NCBI GenBank assembly: GCA_018433885.1
Contig: JAHDQK010000009.1
Coordinates: 1 to 64,000 of the forward strand
DNA from: Candidatus Cloacimonadota bacterium
GTDB lineage: Bacteria > Cloacimonadota > Cloacimonadia > Cloacimonadales > Cloacimonadaceae
Length of the DNA: 64,000 nucleotides
Direction of reading: 5' to 3'
Below the pieces are notes generated by a model. The model had not been told where the DNA came from. It made no database searches and saw nothing but the letters and a program-made list of their open reading frames with translations. Position numbers and translations under genes: made by a program. This document shows positions 28,001 to 35,790 of this stretch, in pieces. Numbering within the stretch: position 1 is the first letter of the stretch; each line of letters begins with the position of its first letter.

Positions 28001-28629
28001 CACAAGGTAACGAAGCAGTAATAAGTGCTTTGGACTCAATCATTGAGTTATTCAAGGCAGTCAAAGACGAAGAATACTCTAGTGAGTTTGTTCACACGAC
28101 GTATAATAAAATATCCTCAACACAAACTGATCTCAGAATTATATTCAATGACACCAAAAATAACCCGGAGCTTTTCAAAAAGTGGCTTGAGTTGAAGGCA
28201 GTAGATAATGTTTCGGAACTAGATATTGATGCGATTGAAGAATACATCATCAAGAACTCCGGTGAAGAGCTAGTTTATACCTGCGAGGACGAGGTTACCA
28301 CCCACAATAGAGTACTTACATTCCTTTTGCAGAAAGCCAGCAATGGCGCTACTAATGGTGGTGTTAACACATCAAATGGCAACGACAATACTACAGGTGA
28401 CAATGGCCCTGATATGGGTGACACTGCAAATGGTGATTCTGAAGATAACAACGATACAGTTGATTCAGTTCAAGAGTATAATTTAGCGACTATGAGGATA
28501 GTAAATAGCCTTACAAATGCTGGATGGGACCCTCAGGCAATACTCATCATAGAGAGAATACTATCATCTGTTCCTCAGACCATAGAAGTGGCTATCAAGG
28601 CTTTACGTGAAGAAGGAATCGATGTATAA
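25096..28629 (+). CDS. brxC: BrxC/PglY: large P-loop ATPase of BREX
   Basis: A 1177-residue AAA-like ATPase. The Walker A motif IIGSYGSGKSHASSVVKHLL is at about residues 60-79 and the Walker B GLFIMWDEFTSLLE near 239-252. FVPTERFIAILKAVIDSI precedes them, as is usual in BrxC/PglY. The C-terminal third contains an Asn/Gly/Thr/Asp-rich low-complexity linker (about residues 1080-1130) followed by a short helical end. BrxC/PglY is the universal ATPase of BREX defence systems and works with PglZ. The start overlaps the brxP stop as ATGA, and the stop lies inside the beginning of pglZ. Base composition is clearly more A+T-rich than the flanking chromosome. Confidence 0.9.
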   Translation: MRYSDILSLNDQFIDTFDLIHESESYWKTFVPTERFIAILKAVIDSIDTKSPKDRKSFWIIGSYGSGKSHASSVVKHLLSDDIESIDDFLSSRFSNNVQLTSRLRDLRKRKRLFPVVIKGSSGISDSRDFAFTIQKAVAKALENSGINMVRETEFSKAIKYITNNKLHIDWDKVIESNEELRSVVSNSSDLIKKLENYDSQVLKLWEKVSDFKLTFEDNIEYWLGETQQILKSEHGYSGLFIMWDEFTSLLEMSDSGSYLSILQNIAELSKDLEHEVYLYVISHRRPEQTPLSPSDIKHLQERIKDFDYSMEPITTYQIMSTAIQRNDLARWEELKNRHSDDIGSLVDSILDGSSAEIKRSLSDLYPIHPYSAYLSTYFARTIGSRERSIFNFLHDENRGFVKYIKTNPQDELNDFLTVDLIFDYFLPELEKMDDVNSLSILGNYNTYSDLVKKKDNNYMKIYKGLLLLNLFVKTLKVADGISSSLLKPNEENVSLMFKGSEVAKSVTECLGFIDHEHIIVKNPSGLYEIGSSRIPYNEVQEKYDELLKQTTDFTDLADNSQLFDISRMLLQNVLRETADSLTLECLIVPASIKKHELMPKIYKARKRTYKILHVVFIGLHQAELIEAQELVKTLDWQSELDRPPYVFTILDTVFSTEDYKKVLHYKAYELVAQSQNLSYDELSGYKKQQSLIINNWIKQLSFGYVTVITQLPSSILVEQRIPLNKYDEFINNNLSLQFFYLGPEVLSSKNNKIATSTMWKRQTSRKAAQAILLSDNKKEFESRLKSSYAYLYLFYYTQKGEDALNNDFSVSQGFSEHIISKTKLTFDKIMNENTGNVVNIGKKFKFLSEAPYGYYPCTVFYGMLAWLFKPYLGKVYLKDSAKVVNAQDMIELIVNFFEYASENEQVDSKKLTIRIGSPHEDKLIKLLCEIFNPKQKDSLKQIVWDIALDYVKNKFRYPLWIAKYHDIAQGNEAVISALDSIIELFKAVKDEEYSSEFVHTTYNKISSTQTDLRIIFNDTKNNPELFKKWLELKAVDNVSELDIDAIEEYIIKNSGEELVYTCEDEVTTHNRVLTFLLQKASNGATNGGVNTSNGNDNTTGDNGPDMGDTANGDSEDNNDTVDSVQEYNLATMRIVNSLTNAGWDPQAILIIERILSSVPQTIEVAIKALREEGIDV

Positions 28630-31000
28630 GGTATTCAACTCTATAGATGATCTAATGCTGGAGATTATCGAAGAATCAAAGATCAGCGATATGGCGAATC
28701 GTAGATACCCTGTCAGGTTTATATTTTCTGAAAACATGACCCAGTACAGAGAATTGGTCATTGATTTATGCAAGATAACGGACAACCATATCGATTTGAG
28801 TGCTTTGTGTAACGCTGACGTGTTTCCCACAAAACAAGATATATTCACGAAGATTGAGGATTTACTGTCTAATCCTAACTCGGTAATATATCCTATCTCA
28901 GAAGTACTAAGATTTTATCAAAATAATGAGTTTATATCCTTCTTCAACTATCTTATGGATAGCATTGAAAATCCACCAACTGTCAACAATAGGATTTACT
29001 TACCTTTATACGGAATCTGGACACCCTTTCAAAACTTCGTACTTCAGGAATTTTCCAGGAAGCATCAGTGGGCTCCAATTTGGAAGTTACACAATGACGA
29101 TGTAACTATGTCAGATATATATCGTGTCACATTTCCCGTAACTAATGATCCTAAATTTATAACCAATGCACAAGCATGGCTTTCACTTTGGAAAAACGAC
29201 TACGAAAGTAGATATTATTCTACTTCAGCGAATCTGAACTATTTAGCAAAGCAGTTCTTGCCAGATGAGGTCTTCATATCTTCTAACGAAGTCAGTAATT
29301 ATCGTGATCTGATTCAATCACTTTTCAATGTAGTAATTCCATTCCAGTACAAAACAAAAGATTTTGAGTATTGGGTAGACTTGTATGGTACCTTCCTAAG
29401 GTCACCCCAGTCAATTGCTCAATTCGACTTTGATAGCTACATTAGCAAGAGGTTTGAATATAGCCTTTTAGACCTAAGCCAGAGATCATTTATACAGCAT
29501 TTTTTGAAACTAACTGGTGCATCGGAAAAATGGTTGTTAAGCAATTGGTACCAATCGAAATGTAATGGAGATGACACGCATGACAACTTCCGTCTTTGTC
29601 TTGAGTCTCTTTCTGAATATTCGGATAATGAACTGATTCACAACATCTGGGTATACGCTTTTCAACAACCTGGTAGTAAACGGTGGCTACACGAGAGATA
29701 CAATCTATTAACTTTTATTCACAAAGAATTGGGCAAACCAACCGATGAATTCGAAAGCCAAGTTAGTTCCGAACTTGATAAGCGAGTCGATTTTGTGGAT
29801 AGTAATCCTGATGTTCTTACGGGACTTCTGATTTGTGAATCACTTTATGTGTTAAAAAAACTGCGACAAGACGCATCCTTTATCAAATCTCCTGTTTTTC
29901 GCCGTAGATTTACAATCCTGTTTGAGTATTTAAACTGGGATGGATTCGATTTCATTTCCAAGGGTTGCAACAAATGGCTTACAACATATTTTAAAGAATA
30001 TTGTTTGGGTAAGCTTACTTGGAAGCGACAACCTGAGATCGACAATATCCTGAGCAAAGTAAATTGCGATGCACAAGGTCTATATGAATGGTACTACAAG
30101 CAACAACTTCCTGACCATTCTAACGAACATGACGATGTATACTGGGTTGATTGCCTTGGAGCAGAATGGACACCATTGTTACTGCATCTAATCAAAGAAC
30201 TAGACGTAGACAATAAGTGGTTTGTTGAAAGTGTAGATATTAGACGAGTATTTCTGCCCACGATTACTGATGTTAATAGAATACCCGATTCTCTTCACAT
30301 ACTAGATCTCGATAAATACATTCATAGCAATCAGATATCTAATAATATGAGCCAGGTATTACTAGGACAAATATCAATACTTCAATCGATTGTTAGGCAG
30401 ATATTGGCTAGTTCTAGTGATTCTATTGTAATCAGCTCTGATCATGGCTCATCGTATTTGTGTATTAAAGAATTCGTTGATAACAAGGGTCTAGGTATGT
30501 CTGATACTGAACATGGTGGCCGCTATAAATGGATTGAAGACGGCAGCGACTTCGCTTCTGATCAGATAAAAATTCTCCACGTAGTAGAATCTCCACATAT
30601 GCACGATAGAAGGTGTTTGATAGCGTTGAAGCATGTTTCTCTTGGAAATAGGCCACCGTTCGAAGCCCATGGGGGGGCAACTCCAGAAGAAATTCTAATC
30701 CCATTTATCAAACTTAGAAGAGTCAAAAAACAGCGATTGGTAGTTAAACCGACTCGTTTCCTTGGAGTTACAGCGAATAATCCAGTAATTGAACTCACTA
30801 TCCAGCCAAAACCTTTAGGGATCCCTTTCATATTAGTGCAAGGAAATAGGTTTAATATGACTTTTAATCAAGATCATTGGACATGTAGTTTCAAAGGATT
30901 AAACTCAGGCCACTATGGTGCAACTTTAATCGCTGATGGTCAGAACTGTGACATCGAGTTATTAATAAAATCAGGTATAATACAGGAGGAGTTGTTTTGA
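28622..31000 (+). CDS. pglZ: PglZ: alkaline-phosphatase-superfamily protein of BREX
   Basis: About 792 residues. The N-terminal 480 residues are helical and unrecognised by eye. From about residue 505 the alkaline-phosphatase fold of PglZ appears: WVDCLGAEWTPLLLHLIKEL (metal-site Asp at the start), IVISSDHGSSYL (Asp-His-Gly), GRYKWIEDG, and a HGGATPEEILIPFI ending typical of PglZ. PglZ is the signature protein of BREX. I place the start at the ATG at 28622, five bases after AAGGA; a GTG at 28607 would add five residues. It overlaps the brxC stop by eight bases. The C-terminal 80 residues form an Ig-like beta domain. Confidence 0.9.
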   Translation: MYKVFNSIDDLMLEIIEESKISDMANRRYPVRFIFSENMTQYRELVIDLCKITDNHIDLSALCNADVFPTKQDIFTKIEDLLSNPNSVIYPISEVLRFYQNNEFISFFNYLMDSIENPPTVNNRIYLPLYGIWTPFQNFVLQEFSRKHQWAPIWKLHNDDVTMSDIYRVTFPVTNDPKFITNAQAWLSLWKNDYESRYYSTSANLNYLAKQFLPDEVFISSNEVSNYRDLIQSLFNVVIPFQYKTKDFEYWVDLYGTFLRSPQSIAQFDFDSYISKRFEYSLLDLSQRSFIQHFLKLTGASEKWLLSNWYQSKCNGDDTHDNFRLCLESLSEYSDNELIHNIWVYAFQQPGSKRWLHERYNLLTFIHKELGKPTDEFESQVSSELDKRVDFVDSNPDVLTGLLICESLYVLKKLRQDASFIKSPVFRRRFTILFEYLNWDGFDFISKGCNKWLTTYFKEYCLGKLTWKRQPEIDNILSKVNCDAQGLYEWYYKQQLPDHSNEHDDVYWVDCLGAEWTPLLLHLIKELDVDNKWFVESVDIRRVFLPTITDVNRIPDSLHILDLDKYIHSNQISNNMSQVLLGQISILQSIVRQILASSSDSIVISSDHGSSYLCIKEFVDNKGLGMSDTEHGGRYKWIEDGSDFASDQIKILHVVESPHMHDRRCLIALKHVSLGNRPPFEAHGGATPEEILIPFIKLRRVKKQRLVVKPTRFLGVTANNPVIELTIQPKPLGIPFILVQGNRFNMTFNQDHWTCSFKGLNSGHYGATLIADGQNCDIELLIKSGIIQEELF

Positions 31001-32442
31001 ATCCACTTGACGTGAAAATATGCGAGTATTTCCCAGATGAATCTGTCCTTAAGATCAAGAGCAGGTACAACGCTTTTTCTAGTAGGAATCTACCGTCATT
31101 CATCAAAGATTGGCTAATCAAGAAGTATACTTCCTCAGATGGCTCATTAGATGTGGACGGCTTAATTAGCTTCATGGATAATCATATACCGAGTAAGGAT
31201 GAAAGCATACTCGTTAAGCTAAAAACACAGAAGGAACCAATAAAAATATTATCCAGATTCAATATTCAGGTTGATCTAAAAAATGACTTGTTTAAATTCG
31301 AGATCCCAGACCACGGTATCTCGTTAAATATTGGTATCATACCCGATTATGTTTTCAAGAAACACGAAAAGTACCTATCAGACGGAGAGCATTGGGGCGT
31401 TATCACTTTAGTATATGTACCCCCTATGGGCAATGTCAGTGGGCATGTACAACTTATTGACTATAAACCATTCCAACCATATCAGGTAGACCTAGAATAC
31501 TTCAAATCAGCAAGGAAAAATTTCACCGTGTACGAATGGATTGACTTACTTATAAGATCGATGGAGTATAATCCTGATAATAAAGATACACAAACAGGTT
31601 TTAGCTCAATCGACCGAAAACTACTTTTTCTATCTCGGTTATTGATTTTTGTTGAGCCTAACCTCAACTTGATAGAACTTGCCCCTAAGGGCACAGGAAA
31701 ATCATATGTATTTGGCAATCTAAGTAAATATACGTGGATGTTTAGCGGAGGAGTGGTATCAAGGGCAAAACTCTTGTACGATATTGGCAGAAGAACTCCT
31801 GGTATAATTGAAAACTACGATTTCGTGACTTTTGATGAGATAGAGACGATAAAGTTCGCTAATGAAGATGAGTTATTAGGAGCGTTGAAAAACTACCTAG
31901 AAAGTGGTCGTTTTACGGTTGCTAATTATAGCGGATCATCTGAAGCGGGACTTATGATGTTGGGGAACATTTCTTTATCACCGGACTGGCGTCCATTATC
32001 AAATAGATACTTTGTATCATTGCCCAGTTTCTTTCAATCTTCTGCACTCATGGATAGAATTCATGGATTCATTGAGGGCTGGAAACTTATCAGGCTTAAT
32101 CAGGGTCTTATAGTAAACGGATACACTCTTAATGTAGAGTATTTTAGCGAGATATTACACAAGCTGAGGAATTGTTCCCATTATAGTCAAATCGTCTCAG
32201 ATCTAATTCAAATCCCACAAAATTCAGATACAAGAGACGTTAAGGCGATAATCAAGTTAGCGACAGCGTACCTTAAGCTGCTTTTCCCTCATGTTTCTAA
32301 TGCCTCGGAGATTGATAAAGAGGAATTCGATTTATTCTGTCTTGCTCCAGCTATCGAGAAGAGAAAGATCATTCGGGAGCAAAGGTCATTTGTTGACACT
32401 GAAGTAACTACTGAAATGCCAGATATTTCTGTTAAGGCCTAG
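30997..32442 (+). CDS. brxL: BrxL: AAA+ ATPase of the BREX system
   Basis: A 481-residue protein starting with TTG at 30997, overlapping the pglZ stop as TTGA, with AGGAGG seven to twelve bases upstream. The AAA+ core has Walker A ELAPKGTGKSYVFGNLSKYT near residue 229 and Walker B NYDFVTFDEIETI near 270. A conserved segment follows: NYLESGRFTVANYSGSS, then LGNISLSPDW. BrxL forms hexameric rings on DNA in characterised BREX systems, where it is needed for phage defence. The better-known E. coli and Acinetobacter BrxL are about 680 residues and end in a Lon-like protease fold; this one seems to stop soon after the ATPase part. It is the last gene of the operon. No terminator was seen downstream. 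Confidence 0.88.
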   Translation: MNPLDVKICEYFPDESVLKIKSRYNAFSSRNLPSFIKDWLIKKYTSSDGSLDVDGLISFMDNHIPSKDESILVKLKTQKEPIKILSRFNIQVDLKNDLFKFEIPDHGISLNIGIIPDYVFKKHEKYLSDGEHWGVITLVYVPPMGNVSGHVQLIDYKPFQPYQVDLEYFKSARKNFTVYEWIDLLIRSMEYNPDNKDTQTGFSSIDRKLLFLSRLLIFVEPNLNLIELAPKGTGKSYVFGNLSKYTWMFSGGVVSRAKLLYDIGRRTPGIIENYDFVTFDEIETIKFANEDELLGALKNYLESGRFTVANYSGSSEAGLMMLGNISLSPDWRPLSNRYFVSLPSFFQSSALMDRIHGFIEGWKLIRLNQGLIVNGYTLNVEYFSEILHKLRNCSHYSQIVSDLIQIPQNSDTRDVKAIIKLATAYLKLLFPHVSNASEIDKEEFDLFCLAPAIEKRKIIREQRSFVDTEVTTEMPDISVKA

Positions 32443-32453
32443 ATGATTGTTAA

Positions 32454-32693
32454 CTATAAGATGGCTGTCATTGTCCTGCACTTCCAATGAAATGGTGGGA
32501 ACGGAGAATGTACTCCGGAGACACCTACCGGATTCATTTCTGAGTCGTATTCGATCTGCTCGTCTTTGTGGTTTTCTAACAAGGCCATATAATATTTGTT
32601 GATAATGTGATAAGCTGATTTGTCAAAGTGAGAGCAATTTGAAGTTTTCAGTGAGGGGTTACAAAAGTCCAGTGAACGACATTTTTCCTTGAC
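32454..32693 (-). pseudogene. Possible phage capsid-morphogenesis protein fragment
   Basis: A minus-strand reading from about 32693 to 32454 gives about 80 residues ending SPFPPFHWKCRTMTAIL. This resembles the C-terminal PPFHxxCRxxT zinc-like motif of Mu gpF/SPP1 gp7-type head-morphogenesis proteins, with SEMNPVGVSGVHSP ahead of it. There is no start codon of its own, and the upstream part runs into the next gene in the opposite direction. If real it is a decayed phage remnant directly right of the BREX operon. The evidence is a single short motif. Confidence 0.35.
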
Positions 32694-32717
32694 ATCGAAG
32701 ATAAGGAGTATGCGAGT

Positions 32718-33581
32718 GTGTTCATGAACAAAATGGAAAAGAAAACTGAGAAATATCCCGGGTTTATGACGGTTGATGTGGAGGAATACTATCATATCAT
32801 CGGAGTAAAAGGAACACCGCCTGTAACGGCTTGGGACAGTCTGCCGGCCCGGGTGGAGATTGGCTTGAACCGCTATTTTGAGCTTCTGGCGGCTAAAGAA
32901 ATCAAGGCCACGCTGTTCTTTTTAGGCTATATTGCTCGTAATAATCCTGGCCTTGTACGCAGGGCAAGGGAATATGGCCATGAGATTGCATCGCATGGGA
33001 TGTTTCACCGGGAAGTGAGCATGATGAGTTCAAGTGAGTTTCATAAGGATGCGCTGGAATCAAGACTGTTGCTTGAGGATATCAGCGGAGAGGCGGTAAA
33101 GGGATGGCGCAGCCCCGGTTTTCTCATACCCGGAAGCACTCACTGGTTCTTTGAAAAGTTGCTTGAAGCGGGATACAAGTATGATTCTTCCGTGCTGCCC
33201 CTAAAGAAAAGCAGTATGGGAATAATCGGAGGTTCCTTCGCACCGTGTTTTATCAACTGTGCGGGAGGAAAGATATATGAGTTTCCGATTACAGTGGTGA
33301 AGGTCTTGGGGATGAATGTAAGCATGTTTGGAGGTGGATACTTACGCTTTTTCCCCTTGAAGGTGATAGCCCGGATGAAAGATAAGGTGCTGGCACGATA
33401 TCCTTTAACGATTTATATCCATCCGCGGGAAATTGACACTGAGCATCCGCATATCGAGATGAATCCATTAAGAAAGTTCAAGACCTACGTGAACCTTACC
33501 AGCGTTCCGGCAAAGCTGGATATGTTATTGGACTCTGCAAAGTTTATCAGAATGGGGGATTACCTTGACGCGCAAGAGTAA
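32718..33581 (+). CDS. Polysaccharide deacetylase (NodB domain)
   Basis: A 287-residue deacetylase close to the kind found in exopolysaccharide/exosortase loci. FMTVDVEEYYHI carries the catalytic and metal Asp, HEIASHGMFHREV the two metal His, and GWRSPGFLIPG and YDSSVLP the later motifs; the C-terminal part has TIYIHPREID. It removes N-acetyl groups from a surface or exported glycan. The start is taken as GTG at 32718 because AAGGAG lies nine bases upstream; the ATG at 32724 is an alternative. There is no signal peptide, so it may act in the cytoplasm or at the membrane. It overlaps the following methyltransferase gene by 17 bases. Confidence 0.88.
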   Translation: MFMNKMEKKTEKYPGFMTVDVEEYYHIIGVKGTPPVTAWDSLPARVEIGLNRYFELLAAKEIKATLFFLGYIARNNPGLVRRAREYGHEIASHGMFHREVSMMSSSEFHKDALESRLLLEDISGEAVKGWRSPGFLIPGSTHWFFEKLLEAGYKYDSSVLPLKKSSMGIIGGSFAPCFINCAGGKIYEFPITVVKVLGMNVSMFGGGYLRFFPLKVIARMKDKVLARYPLTIYIHPREIDTEHPHIEMNPLRKFKTYVNLTSVPAKLDMLLDSAKFIRMGDYLDAQE

Positions 33582-34236
33582 AACAGAACAGGGAAGGATC
33601 ACTGCCGGATTCTTCGATGCCTATGCCGATGACTTTGACTCCATCTATGGTAGCGGAAAAAACCTGCTACACAGACTTATAAACCGGTTTCTGCGTAAGA
33701 GCATCCGAAGAAGGTTTGAGCTGACTCTGGAAGCATGTGCAGATATTAAAGGAAAGAAGGTTCTGGACGTTGGCTGCGGTCCAGGGCATTACGCGATCAG
33801 CCTTGCCCTGATGGGAGCGGAAGAAGTACTTGGGATCGATTTTGCCAAAGGGATGATTAAACTGGCTGAAGAAAAAGCGGCTCAGAAACGGGTTACTAAG
33901 GTATGCCGGTTTGAAGTGAGGGATTTTTTTTCGATATCTGACAAGAGCTATGATTATGTGATCCTAATGGGCTTTATGGATTATATTGAGGACGCTGAGG
34001 CATGTGTGCAACATGCCATGCAACTCTGTAAAGGGAAAGCTTTCTTCAGTTTCCCTTCTTCGGGAGGATTCCTTGCCTGGCAACGGCAAATGCGCTATCG
34101 TTTCAAATGCCCTCTGTACCTATATGGTTACAAGGATATCGTACGAATATTCTCATCATTTCCAGGCTTACAGTTCAGAATCCGTTCTTTAGGCAGAGAC
34201 TTTTGGGTGGAAGCATGGAATGATGTTTCTATATGA
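33565..34236 (+). CDS. Class I SAM-dependent methyltransferase
   Basis: A 223-residue Rossmann methyltransferase. KKVLDVGCGPGHYAISLALM is motif I, VLGIDFAKGMIKLAEEKA motif II, and YDYVILMGFMDYIEDAEACV motif IV. The C-terminal half (FFSFPSSGGFLAWQRQMRYR) is the variable substrate part. The start is TTG at 33565 with GGGGGA about five bases upstream, overlapping the deacetylase stop, so the two genes form a small operon. The substrate is unknown; a glycan or lipid intermediate of envelope synthesis would fit the neighbour. Confidence 0.85.
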   Translation: MTRKSKTEQGRITAGFFDAYADDFDSIYGSGKNLLHRLINRFLRKSIRRRFELTLEACADIKGKKVLDVGCGPGHYAISLALMGAEEVLGIDFAKGMIKLAEEKAAQKRVTKVCRFEVRDFFSISDKSYDYVILMGFMDYIEDAEACVQHAMQLCKGKAFFSFPSSGGFLAWQRQMRYRFKCPLYLYGYKDIVRIFSSFPGLQFRIRSLGRDFWVEAWNDVSI

Positions 34237-34260
34237 TCTATCCAGTGACCATACCCCATT

Positions 34261-34506
34261 CTATTGTAGATCAATCTGTAATGGTGAATTCGCTTTGACG
34301 TTATAGGCATTAATAAACTCGTAGGGAGCCATGTAATTCAGAGACCGATGCGGTCGTTCCTCATTGTAGTGACTTACCTAATTCAAAATAAGTTCCTTTG
34401 CTTCAACTAAATTGCAGAAGATATATCTATCAATATATTCCTTCTCCATCATCCCATTAAATCTTTCGCCATAGCCGATCTATGAGGGCTTTTCCGTGGC
34501 GAAATA
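34261..34506 (-). pseudogene. Decayed IS3-type transposase (integrase core) fragment
   Basis: Read on the minus strand this gives FATEKPS, stop, IGYGERFNGMMEKEYIDRYI, FCNLVEAKELILN, stop, VSHYNEERPHRSLNYMAPYE then F. That is the C-terminal end of an integrase-core transposase of the IS3/IS481 type (the HYNEERPHRSLNYMAP block is diagnostic), broken by two in-frame stops and lacking the rest of the element. It is not functional. Confidence 0.8.
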
Positions 34507-34552
34507 TTCTAGCTGATCAGAATCTAAGCCCCTCAAAACAAGTGCTTACTGT

Positions 34553-34707
34553 TTGGATTCACCCCCATTGCCCGAAAGTATCGGGATGCCGTCTTCATGC
34601 AGTGGGGATTGCATCGGGACGGCTTCGCGACTCGAGCGCAAAATGGGGGTGAGATCCCGGAGAGTGCCAGGTGAAATGCCACCTGGCAAGAACTCAATGT
34701 CAGTTGA
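34553..34707. repeat. Hairpin repeat related to 55975-56030
   Basis: ATTGCCCGAA, then GTCTTCATGCAGTGGG and TGCATC at about 34566-34616 match the reverse complement of about 55978-56030. Both copies keep a TGCAGT-GGG(A/G)-A(C/T)TGCA hairpin. In this copy the whole is enclosed by an outer inverted repeat, TCACCCCCATT...AATGGGGGTGA (about 34559-34654). Next to it CCAGGTG...CACCTGG forms another small hairpin at about 34668-34685. No gene is present. Confidence 0.5.
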
Positions 34708-35658
34708 TTATCGGGTTCTGATCACGATCCGTTTGAGTATTGTTTGGGATCCATTTCGGGCTTGCAGGATATAGATGCCGGGAGCTAAGCCGAGGGTAGA
34801 AAGCTCGATCCGGATCTCCTCCGGTGTAGATTCGGTGCAGAAGTTTCCCAGCTTGGGTAATGCCCTGCCCCTGATATCGTACAAGCGAAGTTCCCATGCT
34901 CCTTTGGCGGGTGGGATTACGAAGATTGTGTCGGATGCCGGATTGGGGTACACATTCAGGATGGGAACTTGGGCAGCAAGCAGATCTTCCGCCGGGGAGA
35001 CATTTGGCTCGGCTTCATTTAGTACATAGAGCATGTTGCCATTTAGGGTGTTGGCATAGGCTACGATGCCGTATTCCGCACATTCCCACTGATAATAGTA
35101 GTAACTAAAAGAACCGCTTACATAGTGATACCGCACACACAGCGCAGGAAAGCTACCCAGGATGGTGGAGATCATGCCTTCCGAGATTACTTTTCCGCTG
35201 ATGTCGTAAGCGCCATAAGTCCAATTGTGGGTTCCCTGCCAGGTCTTTCCCAGGGTATGCGGCAAGCCATTGGGAATTCCGGGATTCCATACCATATTTG
35301 GCGCACCGGTGTAGCCTAAGGTTATGATATCGGGGGAGTTGTTCTGAAGGTATATCGTGCCTGCATCCAGGATCCCATTTACAAATTGGGTGTAACTACA
35401 GCGGAGGTTGGCATCCGGAAAATCCGGGTGTCCTGAACTGGAAAAATAACTATTGTGCACATATCCAGTTTGGGGCAGGGAGAATTTCCAGATTTTGCCG
35501 CTGCCCTCGCTGAGATCAGTGGTTCCGACATCCCAGGTGCCTTGTTTGTAGTTTCTCTGCGCGCCGGGCTTGAAGCCAAAATGATCTGCCTCGATGCGCA
35601 GAGCGCTCAAGGTATTGATAAGAATCACAAGTAAAAAGGAGTATAAAAACTGTTTCAT
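34708..35658 (-). CDS. Secreted protein with type IX sorting domain, function unknown
   Basis: About 316 residues from the ATG at 35658 (signal peptide MKQFLYSFLLVILINTLSAL; GAGGT upstream). An ATG at 35706 would put 16 residues ahead of the signal peptide and is rejected. The mature part is beta-rich with many aromatic residues and no recognised catalytic motif. The last 80 residues are a clear sorting domain: VYPNPASDTIFVI, WELRLYDIRGRAL, GLAPGIYILQARNG. It should be exported to the cell surface by the type IX system. Transcribed alone, away from the lipoprotein gene that follows on the other strand. Confidence 0.85.
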   Translation of the reverse strand: MKQFLYSFLLVILINTLSALRIEADHFGFKPGAQRNYKQGTWDVGTTDLSEGSGKIWKFSLPQTGYVHNSYFSSSGHPDFPDANLRCSYTQFVNGILDAGTIYLQNNSPDIITLGYTGAPNMVWNPGIPNGLPHTLGKTWQGTHNWTYGAYDISGKVISEGMISTILGSFPALCVRYHYVSGSFSYYYYQWECAEYGIVAYANTLNGNMLYVLNEAEPNVSPAEDLLAAQVPILNVYPNPASDTIFVIPPAKGAWELRLYDIRGRALPKLGNFCTESTPEEIRIELSTLGLAPGIYILQARNGSQTILKRIVIRTR

Positions 35659-35790
35659 GATTACCTCGGGCGCACATAATCCGCAGTGGGGGATGATGTC
35701 AAACAATTCTCTTTATTAGTAAGCGAGGAGCAGATATCTCCCCAGGGGAATCAGAATTTCTGCTTGACATCTGTATTGTGGAAATCGAAT

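Noticed and set aside
32709-32725. ATG at 32710 and ATG at 32724 as starts of the deacetylase
   Set aside because: The first is out of frame; the second is 15 bases from the AAGGAG, while the GTG at 32718 is nine bases from it.
34553-34774. Small plus-strand open frame between the decayed transposase and the secreted protein gene
   Set aside because: Coincides with the hairpin repeat and runs into the antisense of a real gene.
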